This document shows, piece after piece, positions 1 through 14,252 of a DNA stretch of 64,000 bases. The DNA is taken from assembly GCF_048771995.1 (NCBI RefSeq), contig NC_133024.1, positions 27,606,001 through 27,670,000 on the forward strand. Reading direction: 5' to 3'. Every line of letters begins with the position of its first letter. The first letter of the stretch is position 1. The position numbers and the translations under genes were made by a program. The stretch comes from Taeniopygia guttata (lineage: Eukaryota > Chordata > Aves > Passeriformes > Estrildidae). The notes under the pieces are model-generated. The model was given only the letters and a program-made list of their open reading frames with translations. It ran no database searches and had not been told where the DNA came from.

Positions 1-1564
1 ACAAACCACTCTCAACATGACCAAAACACACAGAAGTACCACAGCACAAAACATGAATCTAGAACAATGGGAGAGCTGGGGGTATAAAATGTCTCAGCAA
101 TTTTACCTTGGAATTGTCTTCAACAACAGAATCTCAGGTTTTTCAGAGAGCTTTAGAAACACTACATAGTACACAGCATTGTCTTCCTCTGTTCATTTGC
201 AGAATAAAACAACATATGCATCCAGCATGTAAAGTCTAATTTCTTCTTCTTCTACCACTACCACATACAACTTCCTGAACTCCCAATAACAAAGTGCAGT
301 TCAAGGATAGTCGTAGGTACATGTTTGAGTCCTTCAAGATTAAATTTAAATCTGTTTCATTACTTAAAATTATTATGGCAACGTTCTTACCTTATTAATG
401 AAAAAGAGTTAATTTCACTAACAAATACATCCACACTATAATAGCACATAATGAAGAAAGAGATTACTCAAGCAGGATAATACTGTCAATTTGACTAATG
501 AAAGTTCTGGAAATGGAAAAAGACCCACAACCCTTTTCTTCATTTCACTGGCTGTAGGCAACCAAGTCATGTTTATTTTGAGTTCAGATCTAATAGTTTC
601 AAATACACTGGTCCAGAGTAAACAAGCATGCAGTCCCAAGATCACCAAACCAAGAATTCTACGCTTTTACTACCCAAAAATCCAGTGTGAGCTTGGGCTG
701 AGCGCCTCCAAAAATAAACTGGTACCTTACAAGAGGATTCTCTCATTGCTGTAAGCCACAAAAGGTAAGAAGTGTAACTGATGAGACACTAACTTAATTC
801 AAGAGAAAAATATTGACTAAAAGCATAAAGGATGAGAAAAAAGTGGAGCTGGAACATGTTGACTCAGCAAGATCAAGAATCAACCCACTCCAAGATCAAA
901 GGAGGCTGGTATTTTCCTACCTTATACTTTGCAGGCCAGCAGGGACTCCTTGAGCTGGTAAGCACATTAATCCACAGTAAATTGGCTAACTGGCTAGGCT
1001 CTCTGCATGAGCCAGTAAATAATTGCTGTGTATCTCCTGCTTGAAGAACTTCTGTGCATGGTAGAAGATGCCAAACGCTCACCCATGGCAATTTTAAAGA
1101 CAGACTCTATTTCTCGAGACTAATGGTCTGGCAAAAGGTCATGTCCTTGCAGCCAATGTTCTGCATGGAAGATAATATTAGCTGGAAGTCCTTTCCAACC
1201 CTAAAGTAAAGACACTGCAAAATTAAGCACTCAGACTAGGAAATGGAAGCTGTATTCCCTCCCCAGTAAATATTATGTCACCATCACTCACCATTTTGGA
1301 TTCCAGAAAGAAGGTATGGGGCAAAATAAATAACACAAAACATGATATTTAAGATGGCTGTCAAAGCCTAATGTAACTTCCATTCTTGGGGATTTCTTTA
1401 GTGTTATGGAGCCTTTTACTCATTCCTTCTTCTCAGAAGTAAAAGTTCAGTCATTATCAACAGGTTAAAAGAGGCAATATTACCCATCCATCACCACAAC
1501 ATATTTTAGGACCACACCAAGCCTTTGTAGAAAAAAGGCTGGGCCAAAGGCTGTCATGTGAAAA

Positions 1565-2150
1565 ACAGCATGGCTGTTCTGGTTTAGGGCAAATTTAGGT
1601 ATCAAGCATCCAAAGGGGTCCCTCTAGAAAGAAAATTCAAACAGCCCCTCCCTCACCTGGTTCGGGAGACAAAAATTTCCTTCAAGAAAAGTGGAAAAAT
1701 ACCTGTTTATTTAACAAGCAAAGTACTCAAAACATGGAAAAATTAATAATATTAAACAGTGGAGCTTCTCATTATTCTGAAGAAATGGCAAATTCAGAAA
1801 GTCCTTTTCATGGGGTGTGGCTTGGCTTGCTCAGTCTCTTATCTGTCCCTCTGGCGCTGGAAAATGCTGCGCCCCAGGCCCCAGTGGGCTACAGCTGTGA
1901 GCTCCCGGTGTTTTTCTGGGTTTTTGGTTCAAAGCAAGGCTCATCAATTCCAAGAAAAAGAAAAACCACAGTCTGGGGAGCTCCTCTGCCTCACCTAGCA
2001 AAAAAAAACTAACTAAAAGCAAAGGAGTCCCACTGTCCGTGCTGCAGACAAGACCATCCCTGAGAGAGTAGGCTGAAGCTCTTATCCCTGTGTTTTTGAA
2101 TAGAGCCACCTCAGACTTTCCATGGCTTCTTCTCCCCTCTTTCACTCTCA
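1565..2150 (-). mobile_element. Probable LTR-retroelement-derived segment
   Basis: The stretch GGTTTAGGGCAAATTTAGG, CATCCAAAGGGGTCCCTC, and later CCCCAGGCCCCAGTGGGCTAC resembles a repeated LTR sequence of songbirds. In minus orientation it carries AATAAA (complement at 1706..1711). No clear TATA box or internal coding sequence is visible. Boundaries and family are uncertain. Confidence 0.35.
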
Positions 2151-5100
2151 GATTTAGTTTAAAGGTACAAAACTTAGTTCTGGGCTAAACACATGAATGG
2201 GGATACAATTCAGCATCATAAAGTCACCCCCAGGACATTGGTATAAAGGAATACAAGAATTTCTGGGTTACACTTCAATCCAACTCTTCCTATCCTTTCC
2301 TCCCTTCCCAGCTTTTCCATCTCTACAGAGCATAGAAGATGATGCTGCTGTTTTAGAAGTTCTGGACTAGAGAGCCACTGCATAGCCCTTGCCATTTCAC
2401 TGCCCTGTTTTATTTCAACTGTTGAGCACTGAACTGAAAGCAGTAGGGTCAAATTGCTAAAAATAAGTGAACAATTCTATTAAAAGGAAAGGTAAAGCAG
2501 AAACTGAAAATAAAATACAAAACCAAAAACCATCTGCCACAAATGTGTTTGAACAGTTTGATATAAATATAAGAGTTTCTAAATCTCAAAAGACATTTAT
2601 TTTAAGCATTACTGAATACACTTTAAAGCTAGAAAGAGCAAGGTTATGGCTGATGGAGTTTAAGGCAATTTTTTCAAGACAGCTTGGAAGAACTCTACTA
2701 GCAGTTTGTACGGGCTCCAGGATTTTTTTTCTTCTTAAAAAAATTCAGATATAGAATTTGTTAAGTATCATATTTAAGGAGTACTTAAACTTTTTTTAAT
2801 GATTCCATATATTTTCTAGTTACTAAAACACTAGACAATATTACACAGCCTGCTTTTTTCCTAAAAATTCCACACTATGAATCCATGAAGGTTCAAAACA
2901 AATTTGCGAGAGAACCAAGGAACAGCAAGCAATTACGAATGACTCAAAAGTTACACACACTGCTTTGGAGTTTGGCTAGTTGCTAGTTAGTTTACTTGTT
3001 ACTCTATGAAAGGAAGTTCCACAGATGTTTCCTTGGATGTTTTTTTCTTTCCTTTTAAACTCAAAAGGTTCTTTACATTTTCCCAGGATCACCACCACCA
3101 CCACATTCTAGAGATTGAAAAATTATTAACAAAATTAAGTATTTGAATGGACTAAGTCAAAATCTTGTGACGGGTACTGATCAGGTGGCTCATGTAAGTA
3201 TCTCAACATCCCAGCCCAAGTAAGGGTGGCATTTTCTTTGTACTGCCTCAAGTTTCTCTGGCAAGTGTTCCTGCAGGTTACATTCCCACTTGAAATGTCA
3301 CATATTTCATTGAGCATAATGATTCAGGCATCTTGCCAAATTGACACGAATATGTCAGGCCTCATTTTTCTTTGTAATAGCAGTAGATTGGATGATCTAG
3401 TCCTACTGTAATGTGATGGCCAGATGCTATTCCGAGAAAATTATGTCTGAAGAGGGGAGACAGGGTGTCAAGCAAATGACGATGCATAACTGCAACAGCA
3501 AATCCATCTGAATAAAATTAGTGCTCAAGTGATTTATGGAAATCAAAACAAACATATCAAAAGACCACAGATGTATAAAACCTGGACCAAACTAAGGACC
3601 TGGGGTTCACATGGAGTGTTTAAAACACGATCACAAAAATTCCATTGCTTCACCAACACACACAAAAACAAATTCACCATCAGGCATTTGGCTTAGTGAG
3701 TCCATAAATTGTTCCCATTGCCTGCTCTGGCAAGCAAGCAGCTGCCAAACACTGCAATACTAACATGGGGCTAAGTAAAAGCCAGTCAGAAAGAACCACA
3801 AAAAAAACTGGTGGAAGAGAACTTGGAATCCTTTTCACATTAAGGAATACCAAGAATGATGGAGTATTGCAGGGTTTATTGTTTGGTTTTGGGTAGGGAT
3901 TTGAGTGGATTTTAGTCTTATTTTCACCAAAGAGCTTCCTTTGGTTACCAACAAAGTTGGTGGTTTGTTTAACAACTCTGAATTATTTTCGATCATTATG
4001 TTCTATCTCTTTAAGAAAATACTGAACCAAGTTCATACAGAAGTTATTCATAAAAACTGCCAGTACAACATCAGTCATCTCCTTAGCCGTTGGCTTTGAA
4101 GTTTCACATTCAAGTACTTAAATGATGCCACTGACAATTGATTATCCACCTCACTGGGCAGTTTAGAGATACCACATACACAGATACCTTGGTATTCTTC
4201 CATAGGTATCAGACCCTCAAAATGACAAAGCTCCCAGACATGATACAAAACTAAAAAAATTCTTAGTTATCAGTGTGACAGCTACTGAAAAGCAGTTAAG
4301 TTCCCTTCCAGCATCTGGGATTTGAAAAAGTAACTAATTTCACACAGATACAGCTGTAACAGTGAAACTCTTTGAACTTTTCACTGCATGGATCTGGAGC
4401 AATTTAACAAGCTTAACAATTAGCAGATCCAGCTTGACTGTTTTTAAGTATCTAAATCAGAACAGTTCACAGTAACAACCAGTTAAAATCATGTGCAAGA
4501 CAGTGATAAAACTTAAGTTTTGTTTAACTGCTTGCATTATTTCACATTTGTTCTGATTTTTTTCTACTTATTGGAAAATGTCTTTATTACAGACCCATTA
4601 ATATTTTAATTGTCATGGATTCCACTGTCTGTAAAAGGCAGAATTATTCACAAATTAGAAATCTGAATTTCCATTATACTCCTTATAACATCAGAACTCC
4701 GCAATGCAAAGAGCCGCTTACACCTCTGCAATATTTTCTTCTCCAGAACACTGTGCATTGCAATTCAGAATTCACTACATGTGTTACTTAATCACTTGGA
4801 GAACACTTTCCACTCAAACAGAAGCCAGTGACAACAGAGCAGATGCCTTTAGGAAACTAGGGATGTGTGATTACAGTACTGGAAAAACAGACACATGCTT
4901 GTATCATCTGCAATTATTAAGTTTAGAATTAAATACTCATCAGTGTTTCCAAGATAAAACTGATTAAGAGATTTAAAAGGTCACTAGAAACACGGTTCTA
5001 AGTCAAGCTACTTCATGCTATCATTTTTTTAAGAAAGAATACTTTCTTTCTGCGAGGAAAAAAAAAAGGGGGCGGGAGAAATAACCAGGAAAATAACTTC

Positions 5101-5872
5101 CCTTTTCTCTAAGCATCTTTTCCACTACTGCCATCTCAAACAACCCAAGAGAGTGGCAGGTCTTCTTTCAAGTTTTGTTTTTAAAGTGTATAGTAAATTT
5201 TATTTCATAAAAGTAATGAATACAAACAGGGAGTTTGTGGTCCAGAAAGTTAGCTCTGGATTATGATTCACTAAATATACTGCAGAAAGGATGCAAGTAT
5301 TCTGAAGCAAAAGCAGATCCTCTAACTTGCATTGGGAAAACAGCAAATAGCCCTCCAAATGCAATACATTGGTAAAGATAGCAACATACCCAGAAAAATC
5401 TGCTGAGGAAACAGCACATGGCTGTAAGCTATTCTTACTAGCCAACAAATCTAAACCAGGAATAGAGCCCCGTATATTCAACACAGGTTTGTTTATCCAG
5501 CAGGATAATTAAAGCAAGAAGATGTGATCTTCCCATTCTCACTGAATGATTTAAGGGATCTAATGCTCCCACAAACTATATGGTTTTTTTTCATCCTTTG
5601 TAAGTACATTCAAGTTGATCCAATAAAAAGTAAATTGGATTAGTTTGATTTACCACTGATGGTCACCTGCTTTTAAGTGGCCTGATGGTACACTTCAGCC
5701 TTAAAACATGTCAGCAGGTCACAGAGAGATAACAAATTACTGAGAAAATACTTACACAGCTTGTCTGTGCAAGCTTCAGATGCCTTGCTGACCTGCAAAT
5801 GGTGCTAAAACTCAGCTGAGATGCAAAACGCAGCTTGCAAAAGACTTCCAAATGGGTACTAGCAAACAGAAA

Positions 5873-6290
5873 AAGCTGGAGCAGCTCTTTATGAAGACAG
5901 GCTGAGAGAGCTGGTGTTGATTCAGCCTAGAGTGAGCTCCATGGAGATCTTCTACCAGTCTTCCAGTACCAAAAGGGTTGCTACAAAAAAGCTGGAGAGG
6001 GACTTTTTACAAGTGTGTGTAGTGATAGAATAAGAGAGAACAGCCTTAAACTGAAACAGGTTTAGACAAGATATTAGGAAGAAATTCTTTACTCTGAGGG
6101 TGATGAGGTACTGGAATGAGTTGTCCAGAAAACCTGTGGATACCCCATCCCTGGAAGTGTTCAGGGCCAGGCTGTACGGGGCTTTGAGCAACCTGGTCTA
6201 GTGGAAGGTGTCTCTGCTTTTGGAAGGGGAGCTAATAATTGACGTTCTTCCAGATACCTTCCAACCCAAACCGTTCTAGGATTCTGTGAA
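5873..6290 (+). mobile_element. CR1 LINE, 3' end fragment
   Basis: The segment shows the CR1 3' region in order: a GGCTGAGAGAGCTGG block, GATATTAGGAAGAAATTCTT, the GGTGATGAGGTACTGGAA block and a closing ACCTTCCAACCCAAACC before ATTCTGTG. It is 5'-truncated as usual and has no intact reverse-transcriptase frame. It lies in MAN1A2 intron 1, antisense to the gene. Confidence 0.9.
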
Positions 6291-9200
6291 AATTGACACT
6301 TCTGTATGCTGGTGTTAACAGACACAAAGTCATCTCAGTGAGGAGCTCTTAGAGCTTTATATAGCAAGAAAATACTTTCGTCACATGCACTCCCTTAAAA
6401 CTGTAATTTTGCTCATGCCATACTGATCAGATTACATAATGTTAAGCCTAGTGAAAACCTCAAACCTGGTCTCTCAAATAAAGTCACAGAAAATAGCTAG
6501 CTGGCCACTGGAAGCTGCAATAGCAATGCTGCTCCAAGGAGCTGGGGAAGCACTTCCAAAATCCTCCGGTGGGTTAACAGTTAACTAACAAGTAACAGAA
6601 CACATCAAACATTAACAAAACTCATGCTGAATACAATATGCAAGATAATCCAGTTCACAAGTGTGCATCATAAGAATATTTAAAAGAACAAAGACAGCAA
6701 GACAAAAATACAAATATGATTCAATGTTTGGGCAAATAAATCCTCCAGAACCAACACACCCCTGTATTTCAAACATGAATGGCCTTTAGCTTTCTGTCCA
6801 ACGTTTTCATTACTACTTCAGTAAACACACCCCATTGCTACTGCTATGTCACAAAACCCAGGTTTGCCTTACCACAGCATTCATTTCCAACCAGCCTTAA
6901 CAATCAGTGAAGAACAGAAGACTCATGCTGTGGCTGGCTCAAAATTACACTTGTGCAGACTGACTAGAAGCAGCAGAAGTATCACAAACTACTCTTGGGC
7001 TCTGTGATCCTTCCTTCAGCACTGCTCTCAATTAAGGTCTTTCCCTCAGCACCAGGACACACAAGCTAGAGAAATGTAATTCTAACAGGTCAACCTTTGC
7101 TAGTGATTGGGGAAAAGGAGGGAATAGAGAAGAGCCAAGGATCAGTGAGAGCCACAATGTGTCCAGAGCACGTCCACATAAAGTTTGTTTGCTTGAGAGA
7201 CAAGGCCAGAAAGACCTTTCAAAAGCAGTCTCTAGATAACAAAAGAATATTACAGCTTACTTATTAACCCATCTTCTCTGCTTGTTTTTTTTTTTTTCCA
7301 CTTTAAATTTTAGAAAGGCTAGAGTACCTGGTTAGGTACTCTGAAAAACAAGAGTGGAAGGAATGGAAGTTACCAGAGAAAGTTATCTCCCTTACTATTA
7401 TCATTCAGTATTTGTAGAGCTCAAAAATAATACATCACCTCCACATCCTTGAGTGAATAGATAAAGTTACATAATTTGCTCTATACTAGGCACTAGATTA
7501 GACAACATAAAGACAAAAGGAATCAAAAGCCTACAGGTTTTATGAGCAAACATATGACAAGAACTTAGTCACCAAAACTTTTCCCAATCTTCCCCCACCA
7601 TGAATACATGTATTCACTCTAAATAAAACAGTTACAGGCATACAGGACATTTGGAGCACTCCAATTTTTTATTTCAAGGTTTGAGGTGGCAGGAAAAAGG
7701 CATTTATTTTTTTCCTTTCTTGCCCCTTACTGGCTTATTGGCCTGTTGAGCACCCCTCTCCCCGCAGTTTGTTTGCAACAGAACTAACTCTTAATTCAGT
7801 AAAAAAGTGATAATCTAGTTAATGAATTAAGACAGATGACAGCACTACCTTGAGCCTGCTTCTGAAAATGAAAGGAAAAGAACAAATTCCACAAACTATT
7901 CCCAACTATGTGTCCCCAAGTTCCTACTCTTTTAGCCTGAATAACTACTGTGAGAAGCAGCTGCCTACCCATGAAACCAGACTTTTCTCAACATTGAGAG
8001 CTGCAATAATTAAAAGTGAAGGATGGCAGAATAAAAGCACTGACCATATTTAGAATTTTACAGGCTTCTTAGGGATGTACATAAGAAGAAAGGCATTACA
8101 AAATTTGTCCTCTTTGCCCATATTCAGCCTCAGTTCAATTGTTATGAAAACATGTACACATAACACACATGAATGTAAAACTAATTACAAGTTTGGTAAT
8201 ATTTGTTGTAAGGAAGAAAAAACCTGTAACTCAGAACTAGCCCAGTAGGATTGAGATGTTTGTATTTACTACAGGAAACTGAAAGGACCAGAAGATGGGG
8301 GAACTCTTGTAGTGCTTTATGCCCACAACTAGCCATACTGCTTACTACTGCCTGCACTGCTACCATCATCAAGCAACCCACATTTATGCTAAAGTTCTTC
8401 TGAGATTTTAATCTACAAAACTCCAAATGAACCAAATTGCTACTGCCTTCCACCCACTAGCTGGCATAAATCCAGCCAGCAGGCTTTCTGCAGTTTTCCC
8501 ACGCCTGATTGTTTCCCATCGTGTAGATCATGCAGAAAACCAACAAGTTCAAGCCTTTTTTTTTTGTTTTACTGGAAAGGGTAAGAACTGAAGAATACCA
8601 GCACTCAACTCCTCTCTTTCATAATACAGGAAATACTTTGACTAACTGGAGTACAGCAAGAGAACATGAAGAAAGCAGCACTCTACATATGATGTAGGCT
8701 GCTCAGCAGATTGGGGGCGGGGGGGAGGAGGGAGGACATCTAAACAGATGGTCTAAAATTTACATTTTGTATTTCAAAGTTGAAAGCATTTCTCAGCCTA
8801 CAACATAAAGCACTAATTTCAGCAGAACCTTAGAAATAATCCAAGAGGGCACCTCTCCCACTGTCCAGTGTAACTTCAGGAAAAATCCCAATTATGTTTA
8901 AGGTTATAATGTGGGCACTCCAGAAGACATCAAACTCCCATAATTCTTCAAGTACCATCATAATCTCTCAAGTCTCTTCTTAACACAGGCTCCAGAGGAA
9001 AGAATAACGTGTGGCTATTAAAAACTCTAGCTAAGAAAAGTCTTCAAATAAGGAGGGTCAGTGCTCTTGCAGAAGCTTCAGCAGCTGAAGACTGAACCAG
9101 GCAGTTACAGCTCAGCTTCACCCTAGACATATGAGACATTTCTGAAGCCTGACTTGGAACACACTATCCTGCCCCCACTGGCTCGAGAGATGTCACCATG

Positions 9201-11009
9201 AGGACGTGTTTTTCCTGAATGTGGCACTCCAGAAAATCCTTGATTCTAGATCAAGCATCTCAGCTTAAAATCAGTGCCCACATTTCAGAGAGACTGTGGG
9301 GACTCTGCCCTAAAGGCTCAATCTCATGCACTGAAAAACTGAATGGTGTGGGAGCTGGGGTGCAGACATTAGAGTGGCTCCTGATTTTTCAGGGGAAAAA
9401 AAGCAGGTTCCCTGAATCACAATAGCAAATACTCTTAATTTCATTAATGAACTGTGCCTCAAGTAAAGTTGGAAAGGAAGAGCAAAGAGTTTTATGCACT
9501 TTTATACTCGATGGCATGGCAGAGGATGACAGAAGACACTGATCCCCCTGAGTAATAGAAGCTAAATTATCTCCTCTGCCCACTTTTACTACAGCTAAGT
9601 AATATAGATGAGAGAAGATAAAGGGATTCAAAAGAAGCATATTAAGCTTTTCATGTTCCTTTTTCAAAAAACACAGAAATTAGAAGAAGAAATTAAAACC
9701 AAAAGCATCTCAGAATAATTTTTATTATTTTCACCTCCTAAGAATAGAGAAAGTCACTGCTACTACCAAAGAGACAAACACATACTGAGCAACAGAAGAA
9801 AGCATGCAGCTACTGCCATACAGCTACTGACCCACAACTCATATCAGACTGCAGAGCTTCCATCTTTGCATAACACAGCAGCCAGTATTCCTCAGCATTC
9901 CAGAAAGAGTCAAAAGCATGATTTAAACACATCTATACCCACTGCCACACAGAGGCCAAGGCTATTGAGGTGGGCACTTGTATTAGCAGCAGCTGCTGTC
10001 AACCTGATTACTTGAGGGCTGGTGAGGGTTTTTTCCAAACAGACAAATTTTGACTTGAAGTGATACACAGGAATTCATCAGCTGAAGATACAGCTTCACA
10101 AGTTCTGAAGGACTGAACTGTTTGCCCAGCAGCAGTCCAAATGCTGCTACAAAGTAGGTATGAGCTCATAAAATTACATTATTCGTTGCCTCTAAAATTA
10201 ATGTACTTTCACGACAGAAATGGCCTTAGCTTTTGTCAAGTAATACAGAGAGCAGCTACTTTCACACATTGAAGAAACAAGTCTTCTCAATTTACATATT
10301 GCAGATAATCTTATTTTTTAAAAATCTGAGAAATCAAGGAGATTACAGAGCATTTGCAGTCTCACTCATTTGCATCAGATGCAAAGAAGCTATAAGAATG
10401 TTTTGGTTTACTTCCAGAGCTATCTTTTAGATCTGGTACTGAAGAATGAAACACCACAGACACTTGAACAGTAATCGGGTAGTAAGAAACACCTTAAGTA
10501 TCTTTGTGTGGCAAAAGATACAGAAGTTTGGGAAAAATTACAGTTATCTAAAATCATGTAACAAATTTTGGGTGCTACACAAGTTTGTTTGGCAAGATGT
10601 GCCTTCAAAACCATGCAGCTCTCATTCCAGAATCTCTGCAATATCCTATTTGAAATGGAAAGAAATTCATCTTCAGGAAATGAAATTATTTTTTAAAACT
10701 GTGATATGTGTATGCACATATCTTCTTAAGTCCTGGACTAATCCTTTCCACTCTCCCTCCTCTCAAAGGCAAAAATTTGTGGTACACCTTCCCAACATTA
10801 CTCACTCATTCCCCATGCACTACCCTGCAGGAAGAGCTTACAGATGAAACAAACAGCTCAAAGTGAGTGTTACCTTGCAATACAGACTGCAGTTTTACTC
10901 CAGATTTTAACCATCTTCTTAAAATAAATGTGTTTTTCTCCGTAGATAGGCAAGAACATTGAAATTCTTGAATAAATATTTAAGACCGTGAGGAATGGAG
11001 TCGGGACAA

Positions 11010-11024
11010 CCCCCCCACCCCCCC
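11010..11024 (+). repeat. C-run, seven C, A, seven C
   Basis: CCCCCCCACCCCCCC in MAN1A2 intron 1. The opposite strand is a G-run with quadruplex or slippage potential. A similar run occurs at 62355..62367. Confidence 0.8.
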
Positions 11025-13907
11025 AATTTTTCTGCCTGGAAGGGGAAAACAAAAGACAGGAGCAGTAAAGAAAACAATTTAATGGAAGATGTAAAGTTAA
11101 TGTCAGCAAGGGGTATCCACTGTAACAATAAAAATAAAAGCACTCAAGAATGTCAAGGGTGCCCAGGGGAAGAGGTGGAAAAGCATGCAAGGAATACAGA
11201 GAAAGTCCAGTGGGAACCATTGTTTGCACACCCAACACTAGAGCATGGTTGGTACGATGATTTTCTACCTACACCAGTGCTGCATTTTTCTAGAACATAG
11301 AAATACAAGTATTTTCCAGTAGCCTACAAAACTAAAGACTTGAGTAAGGAAAAATGAGCATTAAAATATTATAGCCTATATACCAAGGGAGCAGTATAAT
11401 AAGATGTGTGGTTTATCATTTGATAGACATCAATACCAGCATTCACAGAAGAAACACTTTCCTTTTTAGTGACTAAATCAAAACATCTGCCACTTCATAA
11501 TCAAGTGTCTACTTCATATGAATGACCTTTGATCCAATTAGTTCTGAAGGCCCTCGATTTCTGGAAATGCAACTTGTCAATCCATCCTCACCCTTCACAC
11601 TGCAGAAGGGTGATCCTCCTTCATATTAGGATTAGGTTAACTTCTCTTGACCTAACTCCTCTGCCTCACCCAAAAAACAACACTTACAAAGTAGCTGATG
11701 CCTGACTTTACCACTTGATAGTAAGCAAAACAAATTTTTCCATCCTAAACTGCAACTAAGTAATCCAGAGCTCACCACTGAAGATCCTACACTTTCTCAA
11801 AATACCGTCTGTCAATATCCCTGAAATCCAGGAGAAAGAACCCCACAATGAAAATGACAGCATGTGTTTTCCATTATGGTAAACAACCACATCAGCCCCA
11901 GGCTGATGGCAAAGAGCCCATTGATAAAACTGCGGTAATTGGCCAAAGTTACTTCAAAAGTAAAGCACAAAACTTTGCTTCACAATGCACACTGTGACAT
12001 CCACACAAGGGTCTTACAAGCAGGTTAAGCAGGCAGGCTTTTTAAGTAGTTAAGATACGCCTGGCTTGCAAAGCTAAAACAACAGGAACAATAAGTATTC
12101 TTGCTCAAGTAACAACTCAAAAAATGAACACGACAGGGAAATTTTGGATGGAGGGCAGGTGGGAGGTACACACAGCCATAGCAATACAAACCACAGGACA
12201 GTTAACTGATGTCAGGATAACCACTTTGTTTAAAAACAGATCCCAAACACCCAAAATGCATTTAGCTCTGACAATTGTAAGGTACTGCTTACCTACACAT
12301 GACACACAAAAAAGTAGTCCTTCTTTCCTAAAGCTGTGGCCTCAGTAACTAAAAGAGTGGACCTGGAAAGGATTCATATGAACTATCACTATCAACAGAC
12401 TCCTATTTTCTACAGCCCATCTACTGGGCAACACAAGGTACAACAGCCACAGCTGGAGTTTTGAACATTTCCGAACTCTTCATTTTGTTTCATGTGTCCT
12501 ATATTTTAGAAACTGATTTTGACTGTGTGTGCCACAGGGACTGGGGAAGCTAAGAAATAAGATCACACACACACAAGAAAAAATAAATAAACCCGCACAG
12601 TGAAAGACAAGAACTTCAAAGGCATATTAGAGACTGTCTAAACCTATGTTTAATGCAGTATTTAACTACACCAGAAATTAACATCATAGACAAAATAAGT
12701 CCTTGTTAAATATTAAGAACCCATGCCCTCTCAGGGAGAAAGGGCTCATAGTAAGTGCCCCAAGACATCCAACAGCAAAGATGCCTTAAGGAAAAATACC
12801 ATATATTCACATGTTCTTTATAACTCATAACAGATTAATAAAAATAAGTAAATTAAACCCTCTCCTTTTAATCTCATACAAATAACCTTTAAATAATTAT
12901 TACGTCAATAAGATATATTTTAAGCTGTTTTCAAAGGAGCACTATCAGCATAAGTAACCTTTCTTTAAAATTCCCTGTATTACTAATTTGAGTATAAAAG
13001 CAGGTATTTTATCACCCACCATCATATTTTAACACATTTTTGACAGTAAAGAGAGATCTGTCAGCCTCATTAAGATCCAGGCAACAGGGTAGAATTTAGG
13101 CACTGAAGTACGTTAGAGGCAAATATACTGTATAATCATCATTTAAGGTTTTTTACCTCCGTTTTGAATGCTTAACTTCACAAGATCCAGTCCTGAACAT
13201 TTAGAGGCTTGCAGCACACAAAGCTTTAGGTGGCCCCTAAAAAGCTGTTGATACAGCATATCCACCCTTGGTACTCTTATTTTATCTGTGATTTCTTTAC
13301 ACTGGCAAATACAATTAAGGAAACTCAGCCACTGGCACCTTCAATCGTCTGGATTAACATTAGAGCAAGTGATTTTAAGGGCCAGAAAAAGGCAATTGTG
13401 CCATCTGCACTAGTTCTGCGTCCTGCACATCATAGACTGACAGCCTCTGGATCACAGCATGAAGTCTTTTTCAGATCAAAGTTCCTGTGCACTATTCAGC
13501 AACAAGCAGCTGTTTTGAGTAAGCACATAATAGCTCTAGAAGCGATGCGGCAGTTTTTCAGTCACTTATACTGCCTCCACAAATACCATAACTTAACCCT
13601 CTTCTTTCCATGCCTGATGCATGGAATTGGCTAGAGTGAGAAAATAAATCAGCCGCTGGAGGACTCCTCGTATTTGCCCTCCCAGCTCTAGCTCGCCAGA
13701 GGGCTAAATTCACACTGGGGAAGGCAACATGGAGCCACAGCTACATATGGCAGCTGGAGGACGCAAGGCGAGCGCTCAGAAGTTGATACACGTTGGGGAG
13801 ACACGAGGATGTCGGCGAGAGGAGGGACAGCAGCAGAGGAAGGACCTATTTTAAGGGCTCTCCCTGTCACCCAGTCCCGCTCCCTTGCCGGCGAGCGAGG
13901 CACCCAC

Positions 13908-14215
13908 CTGTGCCGGTGCTCGTCGTGCCCTTGCCCGTGGATAAGGAAGCCGCCGAGGTTCTTGCCCCCTTTGCTGGTGTCCACGTGGGGAATGAGCACA
14001 TCCTCCAAGCCCAGGTCAAAGCGCTTGTGCTTCGAGGAGTCGGGGAGGAAGAAGAACGCCCCGAAGCACAGGGTGATGAAGGCACTAAGAATAAGGAGCA
14101 GGATAAATTTTTCGGAGAGTCTCAAGGTAGCCCTGTGGTGCGGGAAGGCGGAGGCCCCCAGGTTCAGCGGGGGCAGCCTCCGCCCGGAGAGCGGCAGCAG
14201 GGCGGGAGTGGTCAT
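13908..14215 (-). CDS. MAN1A2: MAN1A2 coding exon 1 (Golgi alpha-1,2-mannosidase IB, N-terminus)
   Basis: This is the first coding exon of a class I (GH47) alpha-1,2-mannosidase that trims Man9 N-glycans toward Man5 in the Golgi. The 102 complete codons plus 2 nt encode a type II membrane anchor: a cytosolic N-terminus beginning MTTPALLPLSGRR, a hydrophobic segment at about residues 37-57, then a lumenal stem with the motif LPDSSKHKRFDLGLEDVL. These match mammalian MAN1A2, not MAN1A1, nearly residue for residue. The exon ends in codons for HRH plus AG, followed by a good donor, AG|GTGGGT, at 13908/13907. The ATG at 14215 is chosen because it gives the conserved N-terminus and has A at -3; upstream in the same frame there is only a GTG. 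The catalytic domain lies in exons beyond the left edge of the window, so this gene is partial here. Identification is near certain. Confidence 0.97.
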
Positions 14216-14222
14216 CCTTCCG

Positions 14223-14252
14223 CTAGCGACTCCCCGGCGGGGCACGGCTCAT
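14223..14252 (-). other. Short uORF in MAN1A2 5' leader
   Basis: An ATG at 14252 on the minus strand opens a 9-codon frame ending in TAG at 14225..14223. That is 7 nt before the MAN1A2 ATG and in a different frame. If transcription starts upstream of 14252, as the promoter layout suggests, ribosomes would meet this uORF first and could reinitiate poorly over so short a gap. The sequence is certain; a regulatory effect is inference. Confidence 0.5.

Larger units (their letters stand above)
1..13907 (-). other. MAN1A2: MAN1A2 intron 1 (5' portion)
   Basis: This is inferred to be intron: it starts at the donor at 13907, and no frame on either strand encodes the mannosidase stem or catalytic domain. 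A long first intron is normal for this gene. Contents seen: a probable LTR-derived segment at about 1565..2150 and a CR1 fragment at 5873..6290. Small simple repeats include CAC/ACC repeats at 3090..3105, a G-rich tract near 8711..8735 and a C-run at 11010..11024. The stretches 1..1564, 2151..5872 and 6291..13700 are otherwise AT-rich DNA in which I see no exon, RNA gene or recognised repeat. Confidence 0.85.

Noticed and set aside
1100..1210. Possible CR1 tail (GGAAGTCCTTTCCAACCCTA)
   Set aside because: Only one short block resembles CR1; the flanks do not extend the match.
13230..13634. A 134-codon plus-strand frame just inside MAN1A2 intron 1
   Set aside because: No recognisable domain, no splice support, and composition like the surrounding intron.
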